Numbered from the stretch's first letter, positions 42,301 to 54,539 are shown. The stretch: 64,000 bases of DNA from Entomortierella parvispora (GCA_963573315.1 OY752153.1:1426001-1490000); one strand, 5' to 3'. Notes: generated by a model not told the origin, from the sequence alone. Made by a program: numbers and translations.

Positions 42301-44600
42301 GATGCAGTACATTTACACGGACTGTGGACCAGAGATGTTCAACGATACTGGTATATTAATGTTGCCCTGGATTACACTTCATTGAGGAACTGGGATTAGA
42401 AAGTTGGATGCTAACACTTTATTTTTAATCCTGCTTGCAGAAAAAGAAGAAATGGATGATCTACTTCAGCTTGTTATAAGCGTCCTCAAGATCGCGGATG
42501 AATTTTTGATGGATCGATTGAAAGAGATTTGCGAACAGGTGCTTGGTGAACAAGGTAATTTCGTCCGACGTTGCTCATGTGTTATGTAGTTTTGACCCCT
42601 GTTATCTAATGTGCGTCTTGTGTCTGTCTTGATCTAGTCCGAGCCAAGACTGTGGTCAATTTTTTGGAAATCGCACTCATGTACGCTGCCGACGCGCTCA
42701 AGAAAACATGTGTAGATTATCTGTGCGACAATCTCGAGATGGCTCTGGATCAGAGGTAACATGGGTGAATTCATTGCTACAGCCAACGCTTTATTTACGT
42801 AGATTATCACTGACCCTCATGTATAACCTTTCCTTCTGAATATTAGGTGGCTAGAAGGCGTGGATGACGAGATTCTTTTATTGCTAGAGTCTGCTCTGAA
42901 TAAGAGGCAGGATGTCTTCATGCCATTTGTGCGATCGGGAGGCTATCTGCCTGACGAGGCAGCGGTGGATGACATGCGGAAGAAAATTGCAATGGACGGA
43001 ACGGAATACTACCGCCCATTAACGCCGCTCTTTAGGAATGAATCATCCCCAATGTTTCCTCCTGGACAACAGCCACGAAAATCCTCTGTACAGCTACCAC
43101 AGAATACCATTATTTCACCCTCTGCTCTGCCGGCACCAACAGCCTCGTCTCCATCCTCTCATCCCGCGGCGGTTACTCGTATACACTCTGCAGAGCGGGT
43201 TCGAACGGACAGACCGAGTCCAAGCATCAATGACGCTGCCAATAATAAGGATGCACATTCTCACTGGCCTACACTTTCTGCCAATGGAACATCTGCAAGT
43301 GACGCGCGCGACATTCCTCAGCCCCCCATCAGAAAAACAAGTTGGGCCCCCGTTCCTAGTCTGCTTGATCGCTCTCGCGACTCTGTTGAAAATGTTGCCG
43401 AGGGTCTTTTGAACAATCATTCACCACGAGTAGGAGGAGGAGAAGGAGGAGCCTCATATTCTCCGTCTATGACAACCAAACCGTCCCTGAGGGAGATTCT
43501 GGAACAGGAGCAGAGGCATGGGCCAATGTTGTCTCACAACCCGATGGGAATATCGACTGGAACAAAGGCACCCAAGCTGTCACAAAAAGAGCGACGACGA
43601 CTATTACAGCAACAGAATCAACCAGAGGCGTCATCATTGTCCCAAGAGTCAGCTGTGGCCCCCTCGCCTACCGCTTGGGCAAGAGTCACTCCTAGCAGCG
43701 CCACAGATAGCACCCGGACGGAGCAGCTTGGACAGTCGGCAGGGGTGATGCGAAGGAGCAGCAGCAATGGTGGATTTTCAGAGGTCGAGATCATGAACGG
43801 TAGTCCTATTGGAACGCCCTCGCTCTTGGACATTCAACAGGGTGAACTCGCCCTACTCCGTGCTCAGCCCAAAGAAGTTCCCAAAGTTGCAATGGCCACC
43901 TCCAAGCCTGTGAAGGAGACCTTGTAAGAATGGATCTATACTCAAGTGTATGTGATTGTTTTTATTTTTTATTTCATAATTAACCGACTTCCGATGTTAC
44001 TGTAATAGACGTCCAAGTGGAGTTGAGCGAGCGTTCACAGAAGCCCCCTGGAGACTGGACGCCATTCCAGAACCGCTACGGGCGGTCACTCGTCATCAGA
44101 GTCAAATGTATCCAAAGTCTGAGAGCACGAGCGGCTCTACTTCTGGATCGGACCCTTCACTCTTGACCTCGCCGTCGTCCACTTTTGACTTTCCTGCATT
44201 GAATCAGAACCAGAACCAGAACCAGAATCAGAACCGGGACCGGGATCGGGATCGGGATTCTATTGCCCGAAGACTGAATGTGTCGTCGTCGTATGAATCA
44301 GCTGGACCGATCTCGACCGCCACCGCCCTCTCTGCCTCGGGCATGTCGGCCCTGATAGGACCCGTCTCGTCCTCGACCTCGACCTCGACCTCGACGCTCT
44401 CTTCCTTTGCCATTATTCAGAACCAGCAGCTGCGGGATAGAAACATGTTGCTAAAAGCTCGACACCAAAAAAAGAGTTTGTACCAGATCCAAATCGAGGA
44501 GCTGGCTCTTCTGCAGATCCGACAGAGACATCTCAGCAGTCGTGCACAGACTCGGGTGGCAGAAGGAACAGGCGAGTGGTTCCAATGCGATCTTGGATAA
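39303..44600 (+). CDS. Ankyrin-RCC1-BTB protein (IBtk/Btb3 type)
   Basis: Probable adaptor of a Cullin-3 ubiquitin ligase, like S. pombe Btb3 and animal IBtk. Eight exons: 39303-39676, 39786-39858, 39959-41148, 41242-42350, 42441-42554, 42638-42755, 42847-43923 and 44009-44600. All joins keep frame, giving about 1548 residues. Ankyrin repeats come first (HKDDNGTTALHRAVAGNDLRLVLQLL, ESGWTALHRALYLGHLRIALALLQHKD). RCC1-type repeats follow (LYTWGYNSNFTLGHND, VWGFGTSGRLGLD, VYTLGNNKFGQLGY, LYTFGFNYGQLGY). Two BTB domains come next (VELQAGKRTIGAHRIILAARSPVLRRCF; KLLLKNKNHMLAHQMVLGHRSPFFNAML). The disordered Ser/Pro-rich tail holds PWRLDAIPEPLRAVTRHQ and ends in an IQIEELALLQI helix, as in IBtk. A GTG-led extension of six codons upstream is ignored. 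A tail segment repeats NQ and RD dipeptides. Confidence 0.88.
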
Positions 44601-44780
44601 AGAAGAAAAGAAACAAAAAAAAAAAGAAGACAAAAGGAAAAGAATAAAAAGTCACCTATTCGTTGCGTTCTTTCACTGCGGTAACATGTTTATCATGAAT
44701 GGGGAGGAGAATAAAAAATAAATAAATTGTTTGGTGAGAGGGAAGAGTTGAGTTCTGTTGATGACTACTATGGCAATAAA

Positions 44781-47525
44781 CTAGGATGATGATGAGGCTG
44801 AGGCTGCCGCCGCCGCGTTGTTGACCTCGGCCATCTTCATTGCGGTCAACTCGTCCAGCTCGGATTGAGGGGTGTGGCTGGCCTCATCGATGGCCTTCAA
44901 AATCTTGTCGTGCTCCTCCTTGGCCTTTTCCTCTCTGGTCGGTGGCAGACGCTCGTTGTCTTGATCCGATCTCTTTGCGTCCTCGAATGAGTGAATCGCC
45001 TTCTTGAGCCCCTCGGCACCTAATGCCAACGATCCATAAGGCAAACGGGTCGTACCCATGAGATCCTTGAGTTCTGAGATGGACTCTGATTCTGTTCTGA
45101 GAACTGAAAACACTCGAGAGATACGACCAATCGCCAGGATCTTTTGTCGGATGCGCTTCCTGTTGGCTTCCTTCTCGTCTGCGCTGCTCATTTCCACATC
45201 ACCAGCAGCCTTGACGGCGGCGTCGGCGGCTGCTGCTGATGATGGTGTTCCTGCTGGCAAAACTGGGGATCCCGCCACATGGACTCCGCTTGTTTGATCC
45301 GCCAGATCCGAAAAGATGGCCTCATCCTCCAGCAACTCTTCTTTACTGCAAGTATTCAAGATGGCCAACAACATGTCCATAACTATCCAGATCATTAAAA
45401 AGGGGAAAAAATTGTTGAGTGAACTGAGAGCGATTCCCAGTTAGGATTTTAAAAAATATCGTTTGTTTGCCTTACTCTTTTCACCGACAAAGGGCAACGA
45501 CCAAGTAAAGACATCCATAAAATTGGGCAGCCAGAACGGATGAGGGGACGCATTGAACTGTCTAGGAGACCAAAAAAGGGGAGCACCTGTCAGTAAACGA
45601 AAGCTCAGCTTTTGGTGTACTAATTCGTCAGTCAAGATCGCCGCCGGCTCATACCTAATGTTCATAACATTGTTCTCGTACTTGATAACCGCAGCTAACG
45701 ATGGGAATCCAGGCGATATTTTTTTGTGAATCAGCTGGGCGCAAACGAAATGAACCATTTTGTAAAATCGAATATTCGGCGCTTCTCTGCGACTTTTTTT
45801 ACCTTTGTTGTTGTAAATATCAAGGTAATTGGGTGCAGAAAATATTGTCATCACAGAAGGAAATCCTGTCGTCTTTGTCTTGCGGTACATGCGGTATCCT
45901 GCATCCTGAGCCTCGTGGGCTCGGATAATCGACAACAAGTTGTTCTTTTCCAAAAATGCACATGCTGCGTGGTAACTATATGGATCAATGAATTGTTGTC
46001 AGTTGGGGCTCTTCTTCTTGATCCGGTTGCTGCACCTGCATGAAATGTGTTTGATTTACCTGAAAAAATACGAGCAACCACGAACATGGTTGTGGATGAA
46101 ATATTCGTTTGTCTTTTCCTGTCCGAAATCCTCCAGAGGGTCTGCCCAAAGCAAATCACCCATGAGTCCGTGGGTGGGTGGCTCCCTGAATCGGTTGATC
46201 TGTCGCAAGTCGTCCAAAGTATTGAGTTCTGGAGAGAGTCCTCCATGAACACATAAAAACTGCTTGTTCATCACTGCAGCCAGGGGCAAGGTGCAAAACG
46301 ACTCTATGCATGCATCGTACACTCTTTCAGAATACTTGTGTTTGCCTGGAAAACGTCATCGCATTTGGAGACAAAAAATAATAATAACCGTGGGGTTAGT
46401 TAGATACGCAGACTTGACGCTAGGGATGTGGCGCGCAGTGACCCTTACATTCAGTCTTGAACGTAAAGTAGTCGGTCAAATGGCGACATTCGTGGTTGCC
46501 TCGCAAAAGAAACATTGAATCAGGGAACCAGATCTTGAGTGTCCACAGGTAAAGAACGCACTATGAAAAGAAAATTGTCCCACGATCAATGACAATCCGT
46601 CCATAGAATATCGGTAGTAACCAAACACTCTTGTTACCTCGATCGAAAAGTAGCCGCGATCCACATAGTCTCCCAAGAAGAGGTAGCGTGTCGTCTCTGG
46701 GTTGCCTCCAATCTCAAACAGCTTCATGAGGTCGTAGTACTGTCCGTGAATGTCGCCGCAGACTTTGTAGAAAAGAAAAAGAATTGGCGGGAATTATGGT
46801 CCGGAGAAAGAAATAAAATTAGAGTGGTGCTCATCGATCGCGTGCGCTGAAAGTAAGCATGGACGTGTGTGGGGATCAGAAAATTCTGTCTGATTGTCAA
46901 TGCCGAGGCCTCTCCTCTTGCCCACGCACGCGCACGCACATACACCTGCATTCTCGTCTTCAAAGGTATGCAACTGACACATATCGGTGACTCCACTTAC
47001 TGGTCATGGGCGCATCGACCTCGAGCAGGTTAGGCTCCCTCCTGAGCACATCGGTTCCTTTCTGGAGGATGTAAATGGCCTGCTCCTCCGAGAGTCGTCC
47101 CTCGCGAAAGAAGTGGTTGCGCAAAAAGTTGACGTCGGGTCTGTCGGGGTGCGTCTTTGAGAAGAACATGTCGTTCGTGGGAATAGACACCGCCGGGGCC
47201 TGGACGTCTGTGAGAGGCAGCATCCCGCATATAGCATATAGTAAGAAAGAAGGGGGGTCAGTTGAGGTTCATGATGATCACGGACACGGACTACGGACGC
47301 GCTGACTGCGCTGCGTTGGGACGAACTCGGAGACGGGTGGGGGAGCAGACAAGAGATCGATAGAGGACATCACGCACCTTTGTTGTAGCGTTCGACGGTG
47401 GAGGCCTGGGTGCCATCGTCCATGGTGTGGACAGTAAAGTCGATCTGGGGGACGGGTCGCTTGTTCTGCAGATTGCGCAGGGTTGCATTGGCCTGGGCCT
47501 CACGTGAGACGGGCGGAGTGGCCAT
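44781..47525 (-). CDS. CNA1: Calcineurin catalytic subunit A (PP2B)
   Basis: Ca2+/calmodulin-dependent Ser/Thr phosphatase. Nine exons: 47378-47525, 47001-47207, 46638-46762, 46449-46560, 46060-46345, 45803-45975, 45655-45694, 45476-45561 and 44781-45382, in frame throughout, about 592 residues. Metal-binding motifs are intact: GDIHGQ (about 121-126), GDYVDRG (149-155), RGNHE (180-184), and later IIRAHE and [12 protein letters not shown]. The calcineurin-B-binding helix region ([15 protein letters not shown]) is present. The calmodulin-binding segment [24 protein letters not shown] is followed by a likely autoinhibitory stretch. The C-terminal tail is Ala/Ser-rich. One exon is only 40 bases. 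The intron density exceeds that of any other gene here. It is transcribed away from the broken F-box gene. Confidence 0.95.
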
Positions 47526-48016
47526 GGATGAAGACTGAGGGGATGGAAGAAAGAGAGAAGAGGATGAGAGGAGAGGAGTACGGCAGGAAGGATGAATTGA
47601 AAGAAAAGGCAAAAGAATGAGAATGAATGGCGAAGCGCAAGGCGGAGACAAAAGAAAAAGAACAAGAGACCCAAGAAGACCACAGGAGAGACACGAAGGG
47701 GCTTTTTTTTATTCTCGTTGTGCGTTATGCGTGCGTGGGTGTCGCAAAAGGAGGAATGGACGCATGGTCTCACACCGTGCGGCGTGCGCAGACGTCGAGA
47801 TTTGCTTCTTTTTTCTTCTTCTTCTTCTTCCTCTTCCACTTCCTCCTCCTTCTCTCTGACGCCCACTCGACCCATACACAGGAACAGGACCATATGGATG
47901 GGGACCGTTACATTGCCTTGCCCCACGTCAAAGTGCATTGCATTGCGCCGCAACTCTGCCATGCCTCTTCTCTCTGTCTCGTCCCAAACGCCATCATTCA
48001 CACCAACAACTACGCT
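47526..48016. other. Calcineurin upstream region
   Basis: Promoter and leader region of calcineurin A. Pyrimidine-rich at 47810-47850. A frame on the minus strand that reads through from 48067 into exon 1 is judged non-coding. Confidence 0.5.
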
Positions 48017-49412
48017 ATGGACTTTGCTGACAACCCAATAGCAGCTACCCCCTCCGCCGTCTGACACGCCCGCACCACACCCAGGCCTCAGAGGAGATCT
48101 GCGAGTCTATCGCTCAGCATCTCGACTCCAGCTCAATCATCGCCTGCGCCTGTGTGAACTGCGACTGGCACGCGTCCTTTCGTCCCGTTTGTGTGGCGCA
48201 CCGTCCGTCTGTCCAGCAATCACTCTCGCCTACCCCGAGCCCCCTTCCGCCCTTGCTTGCTGGAACAGAACTAGCTGTCCTGCACCTCATCGTCCAAAGT
48301 TTCGTCTCGTCCGCCATCTATCCCTGAGGAATTTTCAAAAACTCTCCAGGCTGACCATTACTGGAGATCCATCCTGCTCAGGTGGCGAATTAATACTGGG
48401 AAATAGCCAAACACCTCGACCGATCTTCACCCTGGTACTGCTGACGATGCCTAATTCAGAATGCTCATGCAACGCTCCGGTCCCTGGCCATACTTCTTTC
48501 TTTCCAGGTAAAGGCAGAAGTGACGGTCCAAATGCTGGAGACGATCCAAGCAAACTAGACACACTTGAACTCAAAAGTTTTCCGGATTCGGCAAGAGTTC
48601 CCAGTCGTGATCTTTTTGATCCCGACCTGTGGCTTCAGCTGCGTGAAATTGTGATCTGGAGGAGCAGGATCTGCAGATACGTTTCGGATGAACTTTGGAC
48701 TAGGATCAGGTCTGGTCAGATATCGTTCAGAATGGAGTCGCTCAAAATCGAAAGGTACGTTTCCGGGCTTGTAAAGACCTCGATTACATATGTTACGGGA
48801 ACCGGGCGGGATACTGAGACAAACCCAGGGATAATTGAGGCTCGCACAACATTAGACTTGGTATCGTGTATCAGACTATCCGGCGCTTCTGGTTCACGAC
48901 ATGTTATCGAGCTTTGCCGGCGCTAGAGTTTCTAAGCGCCCACCGAATCGGACTCATGGATATTGTCGAGGGCACAGAATGGATCTGTCAGAATCTGCAA
49001 CATTGTTCCGTTGACATCGATATGACGCCAGAAAGAGATCAAAGCCTACCCCTCACCGTATTCCGAGCGACGCCGTTGGTCTTTAAGCGACCATCGATCC
49101 TGACTCAGCTTCAGATCCTGACCTTGAATCAGGTCCGCAGGGAGCTCGATTCACTCTCCTACAGAATCTTGGATTTTACTTTGAATGCAGGCGTGGATAC
49201 CTTGGTGAGCATCACAAAGTTGTCTTGGCAGTCTCTCTCAAATATGGGCCAAAATATAGAGTTGAACGATGTCAAGTGGATGTTCAAGAGCTGGAGAGAG
49301 TTAAGGTAGGTCCGATCAAGGCTGTCTGACGGGCCTTTGACTTTTTACCTAATGAAAAAGACTGTTCAACGACGACAATATGTCCCAGTCTTGGATCCCA
49401 AACGCGACATAG
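48017..49412 (+). pseudogene. F-box protein pseudogene with several frameshifts
   Basis: Pieces of one F-box/LRR protein lie in order but in different frames. MDFADNPIAATPSA starts at 48017. The F-box EEICESIAQHLDSSSIIACACVNCDWHASF follows at about 48094-48180 in another frame. FVWRTVRLSSNHS follows in a third frame near 48185. Next come VRHLSLRNFQKLSRLTITG and a long stretch to 48926, then PALEFLSAHRIGLMDIVEGTEWICQNLQHC to WMFKSWRELR after another shift near 48910. A normal intron (49306-49362) then leads to a last exon RLFNDDNMSQ ending at 49412. At least four frame changes and internal stops make a working product unlikely. The block order, the surviving intron and the normal end show a recent loss rather than a fragment. 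Confidence 0.75.
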
Positions 49413-51659
49413 TCCAATAAACATCATTTTCATTTCCTACAAGCTGGGAACTGTGGCGGGAGAGATTGCCAATATCTCATTTCTCACGCAAAGGACGAAT
49501 CTATCTTCACAGAAACTTATCCTTCTCTCCTTTGCAGGACTCGAGGGTGGCCACCCGCAACGCCCAGTGAGCCAAGAAGAACTCGTCAATTTGCAGTCAT
49601 AGCCAAAATCCGAACATGGGTCCTGTATTAGTTCAATGGAAAGAGCGGCGAAATTAATTTCGTGATGAACCAAGGGAGATTGTTATATACCTATGACGAT
49701 CGCACTAGGGTAATGGATTGATGATCGCGTGGTCGTGGCTGACCTCATCGACGCGACCTTGCGAGATGGGTAAGAATGGAACTTGATCTAGAACACGCGG
49801 ACTTGGAGCTCAGGTTGGTTCTCCGCGACCAAGCCTGTAGACTAAAGGGTACATTCACATTTCACGGTCCGGTGTGCCATGTATTTCCACATGCACAAAG
49901 TATGTACCACTCATGTGCTAATTCAGGTTTTGAAGTCAGTCATTGCATGTGTGGGTACTGCAGGCGAGGAACTCTCTAGTCTATCTCCGAACTTGTCCAA
50001 TGGTGTTCATTCAAGGCCTTGATTCTAGCGGCAGGAGCATGGTGATCACAAGAGAATTTTTATCCGAATCCCCGTCCTGCTAAAGACCGCAAAGAGGGCG
50101 CGCTCTGAGCTTGCATCGGGTTGTCCTGTTTGGGCTATGGTGCGCGTTTTTCTCTCTGACCTGGGGACCTGGGGCTGAGATGAAACAACCTTGGCCACAC
50201 TGCTCGGGCATGCCGTACATGACAAACGATCTGCAACATCGCCTCATGGAGTATTGTTGCTGAAGAGTTTTGTTTCTTTTGTCACAGCAGGAGGTGAATC
50301 CCATTTATTACCGACCGCATCAACTATCTTACTATCCAGATGTTAAAATCCTCGGTTGTGGGGAGCACAGCCACGAGGACAGAAAGAAGGAATATAGTTG
50401 AGCCATTCTGTCCACGCGAGGAACAGAAAAGTATTACAGTAATAACTTGCAATGTATTACTAAACGCTAGAGCCTTGAGCTGTTGTGTTTGGGTGGCTTT
50501 GGGTCAACACCCCAAAAGCCGGGGATACCAGCAACGATGGACTGGCAGCAGAGACAACATGGTCGACAGGGAGAGAAGAAAAGGGACATGTGCAGTTGAG
50601 TCATCCAGCGATGAGCCACAAGACAGGCTTGGTGGGCGCAATGGGCGCCAAAAAGGCAACCAAAAAACCGAGCTGCTGAAGCGGGGATGGGGAAGCCAAG
50701 CCCAGCAGCACTACAGAGGGCCGAAGGGCGACGCGGAGAATTGAATCAGCAATGAATCCGCAAGAGGGTGAATTGAAATCTGGGCGAACGATTGAACCTT
50801 GTGTGCAGCCCGCCGCTGATTGGCTGCGACCGCATGGCACTGGACCAACCTTGCCGCTTTTGAGTTTGACGACCAGATTCTTTATTTTTGTTGGCAGGGC
50901 GATGAGCTGTGTCCATGGGATGGGTGTAATCGCTGTTGTCTGTCCGACTGTGTGCTATGCTGTGTCCGTGGGCAAGGTCAATGTTTCTCATTTGTTCGGG
51001 CCCAGCCTCCTTTTCGCCTTTACTCTTTGTCTTTTTGCTTTTGCTTTGGTCCGTTTCGCTCTGGTTCGTTTGCTCTGCTCGCTCGTTTTTGTGTCCCTTT
51101 CTCCGAGAATAAAAACCCTCTGCTAGGTCGTACATAATCTTGCAAGTCTTGCGGAAGATCTGGCTGCCACCCTTCAATTGGAGTTTGTGCCTCTTTGCTC
51201 AGCCGAGCTCCCATTGGGAAGAACTACTGTAGCGTGCGCTTCACACTAGCCACTGGCCAGATTCTTTCTCCTGTTTCTGGTTGGTGCAGATGCCATTGGA
51301 ATGTCCGATCCGGATTTATTGAAGATAGCCCCCTGTCTGCTGAGTGGAGTGAGATTGAATGCATCCGTGTTCCACCTGAGCTGGTCTCAGGGCCCCACAA
51401 TAGAAGGAGCTGGTTTCCAAATACCACCCCCATCTCCCAACCATTTGTGGGGAAGCGGATCGGCTCTGCTGCAGAGCCAGCGAGGAGCAAGAGGGGAAGT
51501 AGGCACATGCAGTCAACACAAGAGAAGAGCCGCAACAAACGACGCGCTCCTATCCACAATGGACCATCAATAAAAAAAAAACTAGGCAAGATGGGATACG
51601 GACTCTTTTTGGGGCAGCAGTGGCATCTCTCTTGTCTCTCTTGATTGCACCCTGCTGGT

Positions 51660-52260
51660 GCTTCTCCTTATCTCATTGAAAACTAGGGACAAACATCGAA
51701 TGTGAGGGAGGGCTTCGCTCTTCCCCGCATGATCATGCAAAGAAATAAGAGTGAGACTGAGGGGGGGGAGGGAGGGGGAGTGCAGGCACACCTTCGGTTG
51801 TGCCTTTGCTTATCTCTCCACATAGAAAAGGCGGGGTATGAGTTTCTATGGCCAAGTTGTACAGCTCACTAGCTTCTTATCTTTGCACTTGTCCACGGAC
51901 TAGGCACATCAATGGTGTCTTGAAAATGTGGAGGAGAGATGGCCTTTCTTATCTCTGAAGTCTTCCACGGACTAGGCAAGAAAAGATGTGGAGAGGTGGT
52001 CTTTCGATTCAACCCCACAAGTTTTTTTTTCTCTGCCGCCTTGAGGTGTTTTTCTCAATCCTCATTTGATAGCAAGGGTGCCATCTACCATTTTTTGCCT
52101 GTTTTCCTTATCGCGTGCTGCCAAAGCATGCACTCGCCAATGAAGAAGCCCATTCGATGTACCTGTCAAAGTACACTTGTAACACCCTGCATCTCCTCTG
52201 GCGAGCAATTCCATAGGACAGGTGGTCATGCCAATGTCACAAAACGGTTATCAGTCTGTA
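51660..52260. promoter_or_regulatory. Cluster of TTATC/GATAA motifs upstream of sugar transporter
   Basis: CTTATC occurs near 51667, 51811, 51881, 51945 and 52108, and GTTATC near 52247. These are complements of GATAA, the core bound by GATA factors. Such factors regulate nutrient genes in fungi. The nearest downstream gene is the sugar transporter at 52676. Significance is unproven, since a six-base motif also occurs by chance. Confidence 0.3.
51876..52003 (+). repeat. Imperfect direct repeat of about 60 bp
   Basis: Two adjacent copies share CTTATCT, TTCCACGGACTAGGCA and ATGTGGAGGAGAGATGG-like ends (51876-51940 and 51941-52003). This is a local duplication that also duplicates a TTATCT site. 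Confidence 0.55.
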
Positions 52261-52612
52261 CGCTAGTGGACAAGAGCACAAGCGACTGAAAACAGCAGAA
52301 AGCGAACGATAGGCACCAGATCCACTCCACGCGTTGAAGCCAGGCAAAAAAAAGTAAACAAAACAAGCTACAGTTAAGCAAATGATAAGGATAAGACGTC
52401 CTGAAGGGTTTTGTGCTCTCGTGCGTCCACTAAGCCGCAGATACCTTACAAAAAGGTTGAGACTGAACATGGTTCAAAGCTAGGCGAAATGGCCAAACTT
52501 TGTCGTGGACACCGCTCGCTAGCGAAATACAATTGGTCGATCGCCTTTTCAATTGCCCCAGGCACTCTTTTCTTTAGTCTCCTCTCCATCAGAGAGTTGT
52601 GGGAGGTCAGAG

Positions 52613-52622
52613 GATAAAAAGG
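52613..52622 (+). promoter_or_regulatory. TATA-like box of sugar transporter
   Basis: GATAAAAAGG, 63 bases before the start codon, followed by the palindromic GGCGGCACCGCCG and an A-rich leader. Confidence 0.4.
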
Positions 52623-52675
52623 CGGCACCGCCGCAAAAAAAAAAAGAAAACTATTTCTTACTTCTCTAATTAATC

Positions 52676-54292
52676 ATGTCCAAACAAGACGCCGAAGCTG
52701 GTGTGGTTGCCGCCGAAAACCTTGACCGTGTCGAAGCCCCAGTTACATGGCGCACCTACGCCATGTGCGTTTTCGCCTCTTTTGGAGGCATCTTCTTCGG
52801 TTACGATTCTGGATACATCGGTGGTGTCCAGGGTATGAACTTCTTCATCAAGATGATCGACGGCCCCAACGCCACTGAACTTTCGTCTTCGAAATCATCT
52901 CTTATCGTCTCTATTCTCTCTGCCGGTACCTTCTGCGGTGCTCTCCTCGCTGGTGACCTTGCTGATTTCTTTGGTCGTCGCTTTACCATCGTTCTTGGTA
53001 GCGCTATCTTCATTGTTGGTGTCGCCCTCCAAACTGCCTCCGCTGGTCTTGGTCTTCTCGTCGCTGGTCGTGCCGTTGCTGGTGTCGGTGTTGGTTTCGT
53101 CTCTGCCATTATCGTTCTTTACATGTCCGAAATTGCTCCCAAGAAGGTCCGTGGTGCCATCGTCTCTGGCTACCAATTCTGCATCACCATCGGCTTGCTT
53201 CTCGCTGCCTGCGTCACCTACGCCACCGAAAAATTCGATAACTCCAGCTCTTACCGTATCCCTGTTGGTTTGCAAATGGTCTGGGCTTTGATCCTTGGTG
53301 TCGGTCTGTTGTTCCTCCCCGAATCCCCCCGTTACTTGATCAAGAAGGGAAAGGTCGAGGAAGCTCGCATGGCTTTGGGCCGTGTCCGTGGTCAAGACCC
53401 CAACTCTCTCTACGTCGAGGCTGAATTGAACGAAATCCGTGCAAACCACGAATATGAAAAGCGCTTGGCCCCCGAGACTGGCTACATTGGCTCCTGGCTC
53501 CTCTGCTTCAGCGGTTCCATCGGTCTCGCTAGCTCCAACGTCCGCAAGACTCTCTTGGGTATCTCTCTTCAAATGATGCAACAGTGGACCGGTGTCAACT
53601 TTGTCTTCTACTACTCTACCATTTTCTTGAAAGGAACTGGCGCCGTCAGCAACCCTTTCCTCATGTCCCTCATCTTCACCCTCGTCAACGTGCTCTCCAC
53701 TCCTTTCTCCTTCTACTTTGTCGAACGCTACGGTCGTCGCTCCATGCTTCTCTGGGGTGCCATCGGTATGACTATCTGTGAATTCATTGTCGCTATCGTC
53801 GGTGTCACTGTTGGTTTCAACAAGACCCACGCCGTTGGTGATGCCACTATCGCCAACAACATCCCCGCTGTCAATGCCCAGATTGCTTTCATTGCCATCT
53901 ACATCTTCTGCTTTGCCACCACCTGGGGTCCCGGTGCCTGGGTTCTTATTGGTGAAATCTTCCCTCTTCCCATCCGTTCCCGTGGTGTCGCCCTTTCCAC
54001 TGCCTCCAACTGGTTCTGGAACTTCATCATCGGCTACATCACTCCCTACTTGGTCGGCACCCAATATGCCAACATGCAATCCAGCGTTTTCTTCCTCTGG
54101 GGTACTCTTTGCGCCCTCTGCATTGTCTACGCTTACTTCCTTGTTCCCGAAACCAAGGGTCTCACTCTTGAGCAAGTTGACCAAATGTTGGATGACGTCT
54201 CTCCTCGCAAGTCTGCTGCCTGGAAGCCCACCACCACCTTCGCCAGCATGGAGAAGAATCAATCTTCTGAGAAGGATCAAACCACTGCTTAA
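52676..54292 (+). CDS. MFS sugar (hexose) transporter
   Basis: Plasma-membrane monosaccharide uptake protein of the major facilitator superfamily, probably proton-coupled. One exon, 538 residues, twelve predicted TM segments. Family motifs in order: GGIFFGYDSGYIGGVQG (TM1), DFFGRRFTIVLGS (loop 2-3), RGAIVSGYQFCITIGLL, the PESPRYLIKKGK signature (about 218-229), QQWTGVNFVFYYSTIF (TM7, the sugar-specificity QQxxGxN region), ERYGRRSMLLWGA, LPIRSRGVALSTASNWFWNFIIGYITPYLV and PETKGLTLEQVD at the C-terminus. Codons are heavily biased (GGT, GTC, CGT, TTC), like eS12 and unlike most neighbours, which suggests high expression. The FFGYDSGYIGG form of TM1 is one I associate with Dikarya transporters, so transfer is possible, but a native highly expressed gene is equally likely. 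The TATA-like box at 52613 is close. Confidence 0.92.
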   Translation: MSKQDAEAGVVAAENLDRVEAPVTWRTYAMCVFASFGGIFFGYDSGYIGGVQGMNFFIKMIDGPNATELSSSKSSLIVSILSAGTFCGALLAGDLADFFGRRFTIVLGSAIFIVGVALQTASAGLGLLVAGRAVAGVGVGFVSAIIVLYMSEIAPKKVRGAIVSGYQFCITIGLLLAACVTYATEKFDNSSSYRIPVGLQMVWALILGVGLLFLPESPRYLIKKGKVEEARMALGRVRGQDPNSLYVEAELNEIRANHEYEKRLAPETGYIGSWLLCFSGSIGLASSNVRKTLLGISLQMMQQWTGVNFVFYYSTIFLKGTGAVSNPFLMSLIFTLVNVLSTPFSFYFVERYGRRSMLLWGAIGMTICEFIVAIVGVTVGFNKTHAVGDATIANNIPAVNAQIAFIAIYIFCFATTWGPGAWVLIGEIFPLPIRSRGVALSTASNWFWNFIIGYITPYLVGTQYANMQSSVFFLWGTLCALCIVYAYFLVPETKGLTLEQVDQMLDDVSPRKSAAWKPTTTFASMEKNQSSEKDQTTA

Positions 54293-54539
54293 AAGAAATA
54301 CTTCTAAGCTTGCACAGTAACTTTTTTTTTTTCATTAAAAACTTAATAATTAAATACCTGACATAGTCTAATAGTCTACGATAATTCAATTACTCGCAAA
54401 TTTTAATCCAAGTTTTTTTGTCTGAGCGGTTTCACTCCGTGCGTCTTTTGCACATCGCGCTCGTCCGCCTGTCGTCTTTCTCTTCCTCCCTCTCACCACC
54501 CACTGTTTCCCACCAAAAACCGCACCATATCCCAACCCA

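Larger units (their letters stand above)
49413..52612. other. Long intergenic region before sugar transporter
   Basis: About 3.2 kb without a supported gene. Short frames on both strands carry no conserved blocks. The right third (51660-52260) has several CTTATCT-type sites and a local duplication, annotated separately. Confidence 0.55.

Noticed and set aside
47526-48067. Minus-strand frame extending upstream of calcineurin exon 1
   Set aside because: Low-complexity leader sequence. The Met at 47525 gives the normal calcineurin start region.
52895-54280. 461-codon open frame antisense to the sugar transporter
   Set aside because: Result of the strong codon bias of the transporter. Its product is Gly/Asp/Glu-rich with no domain.
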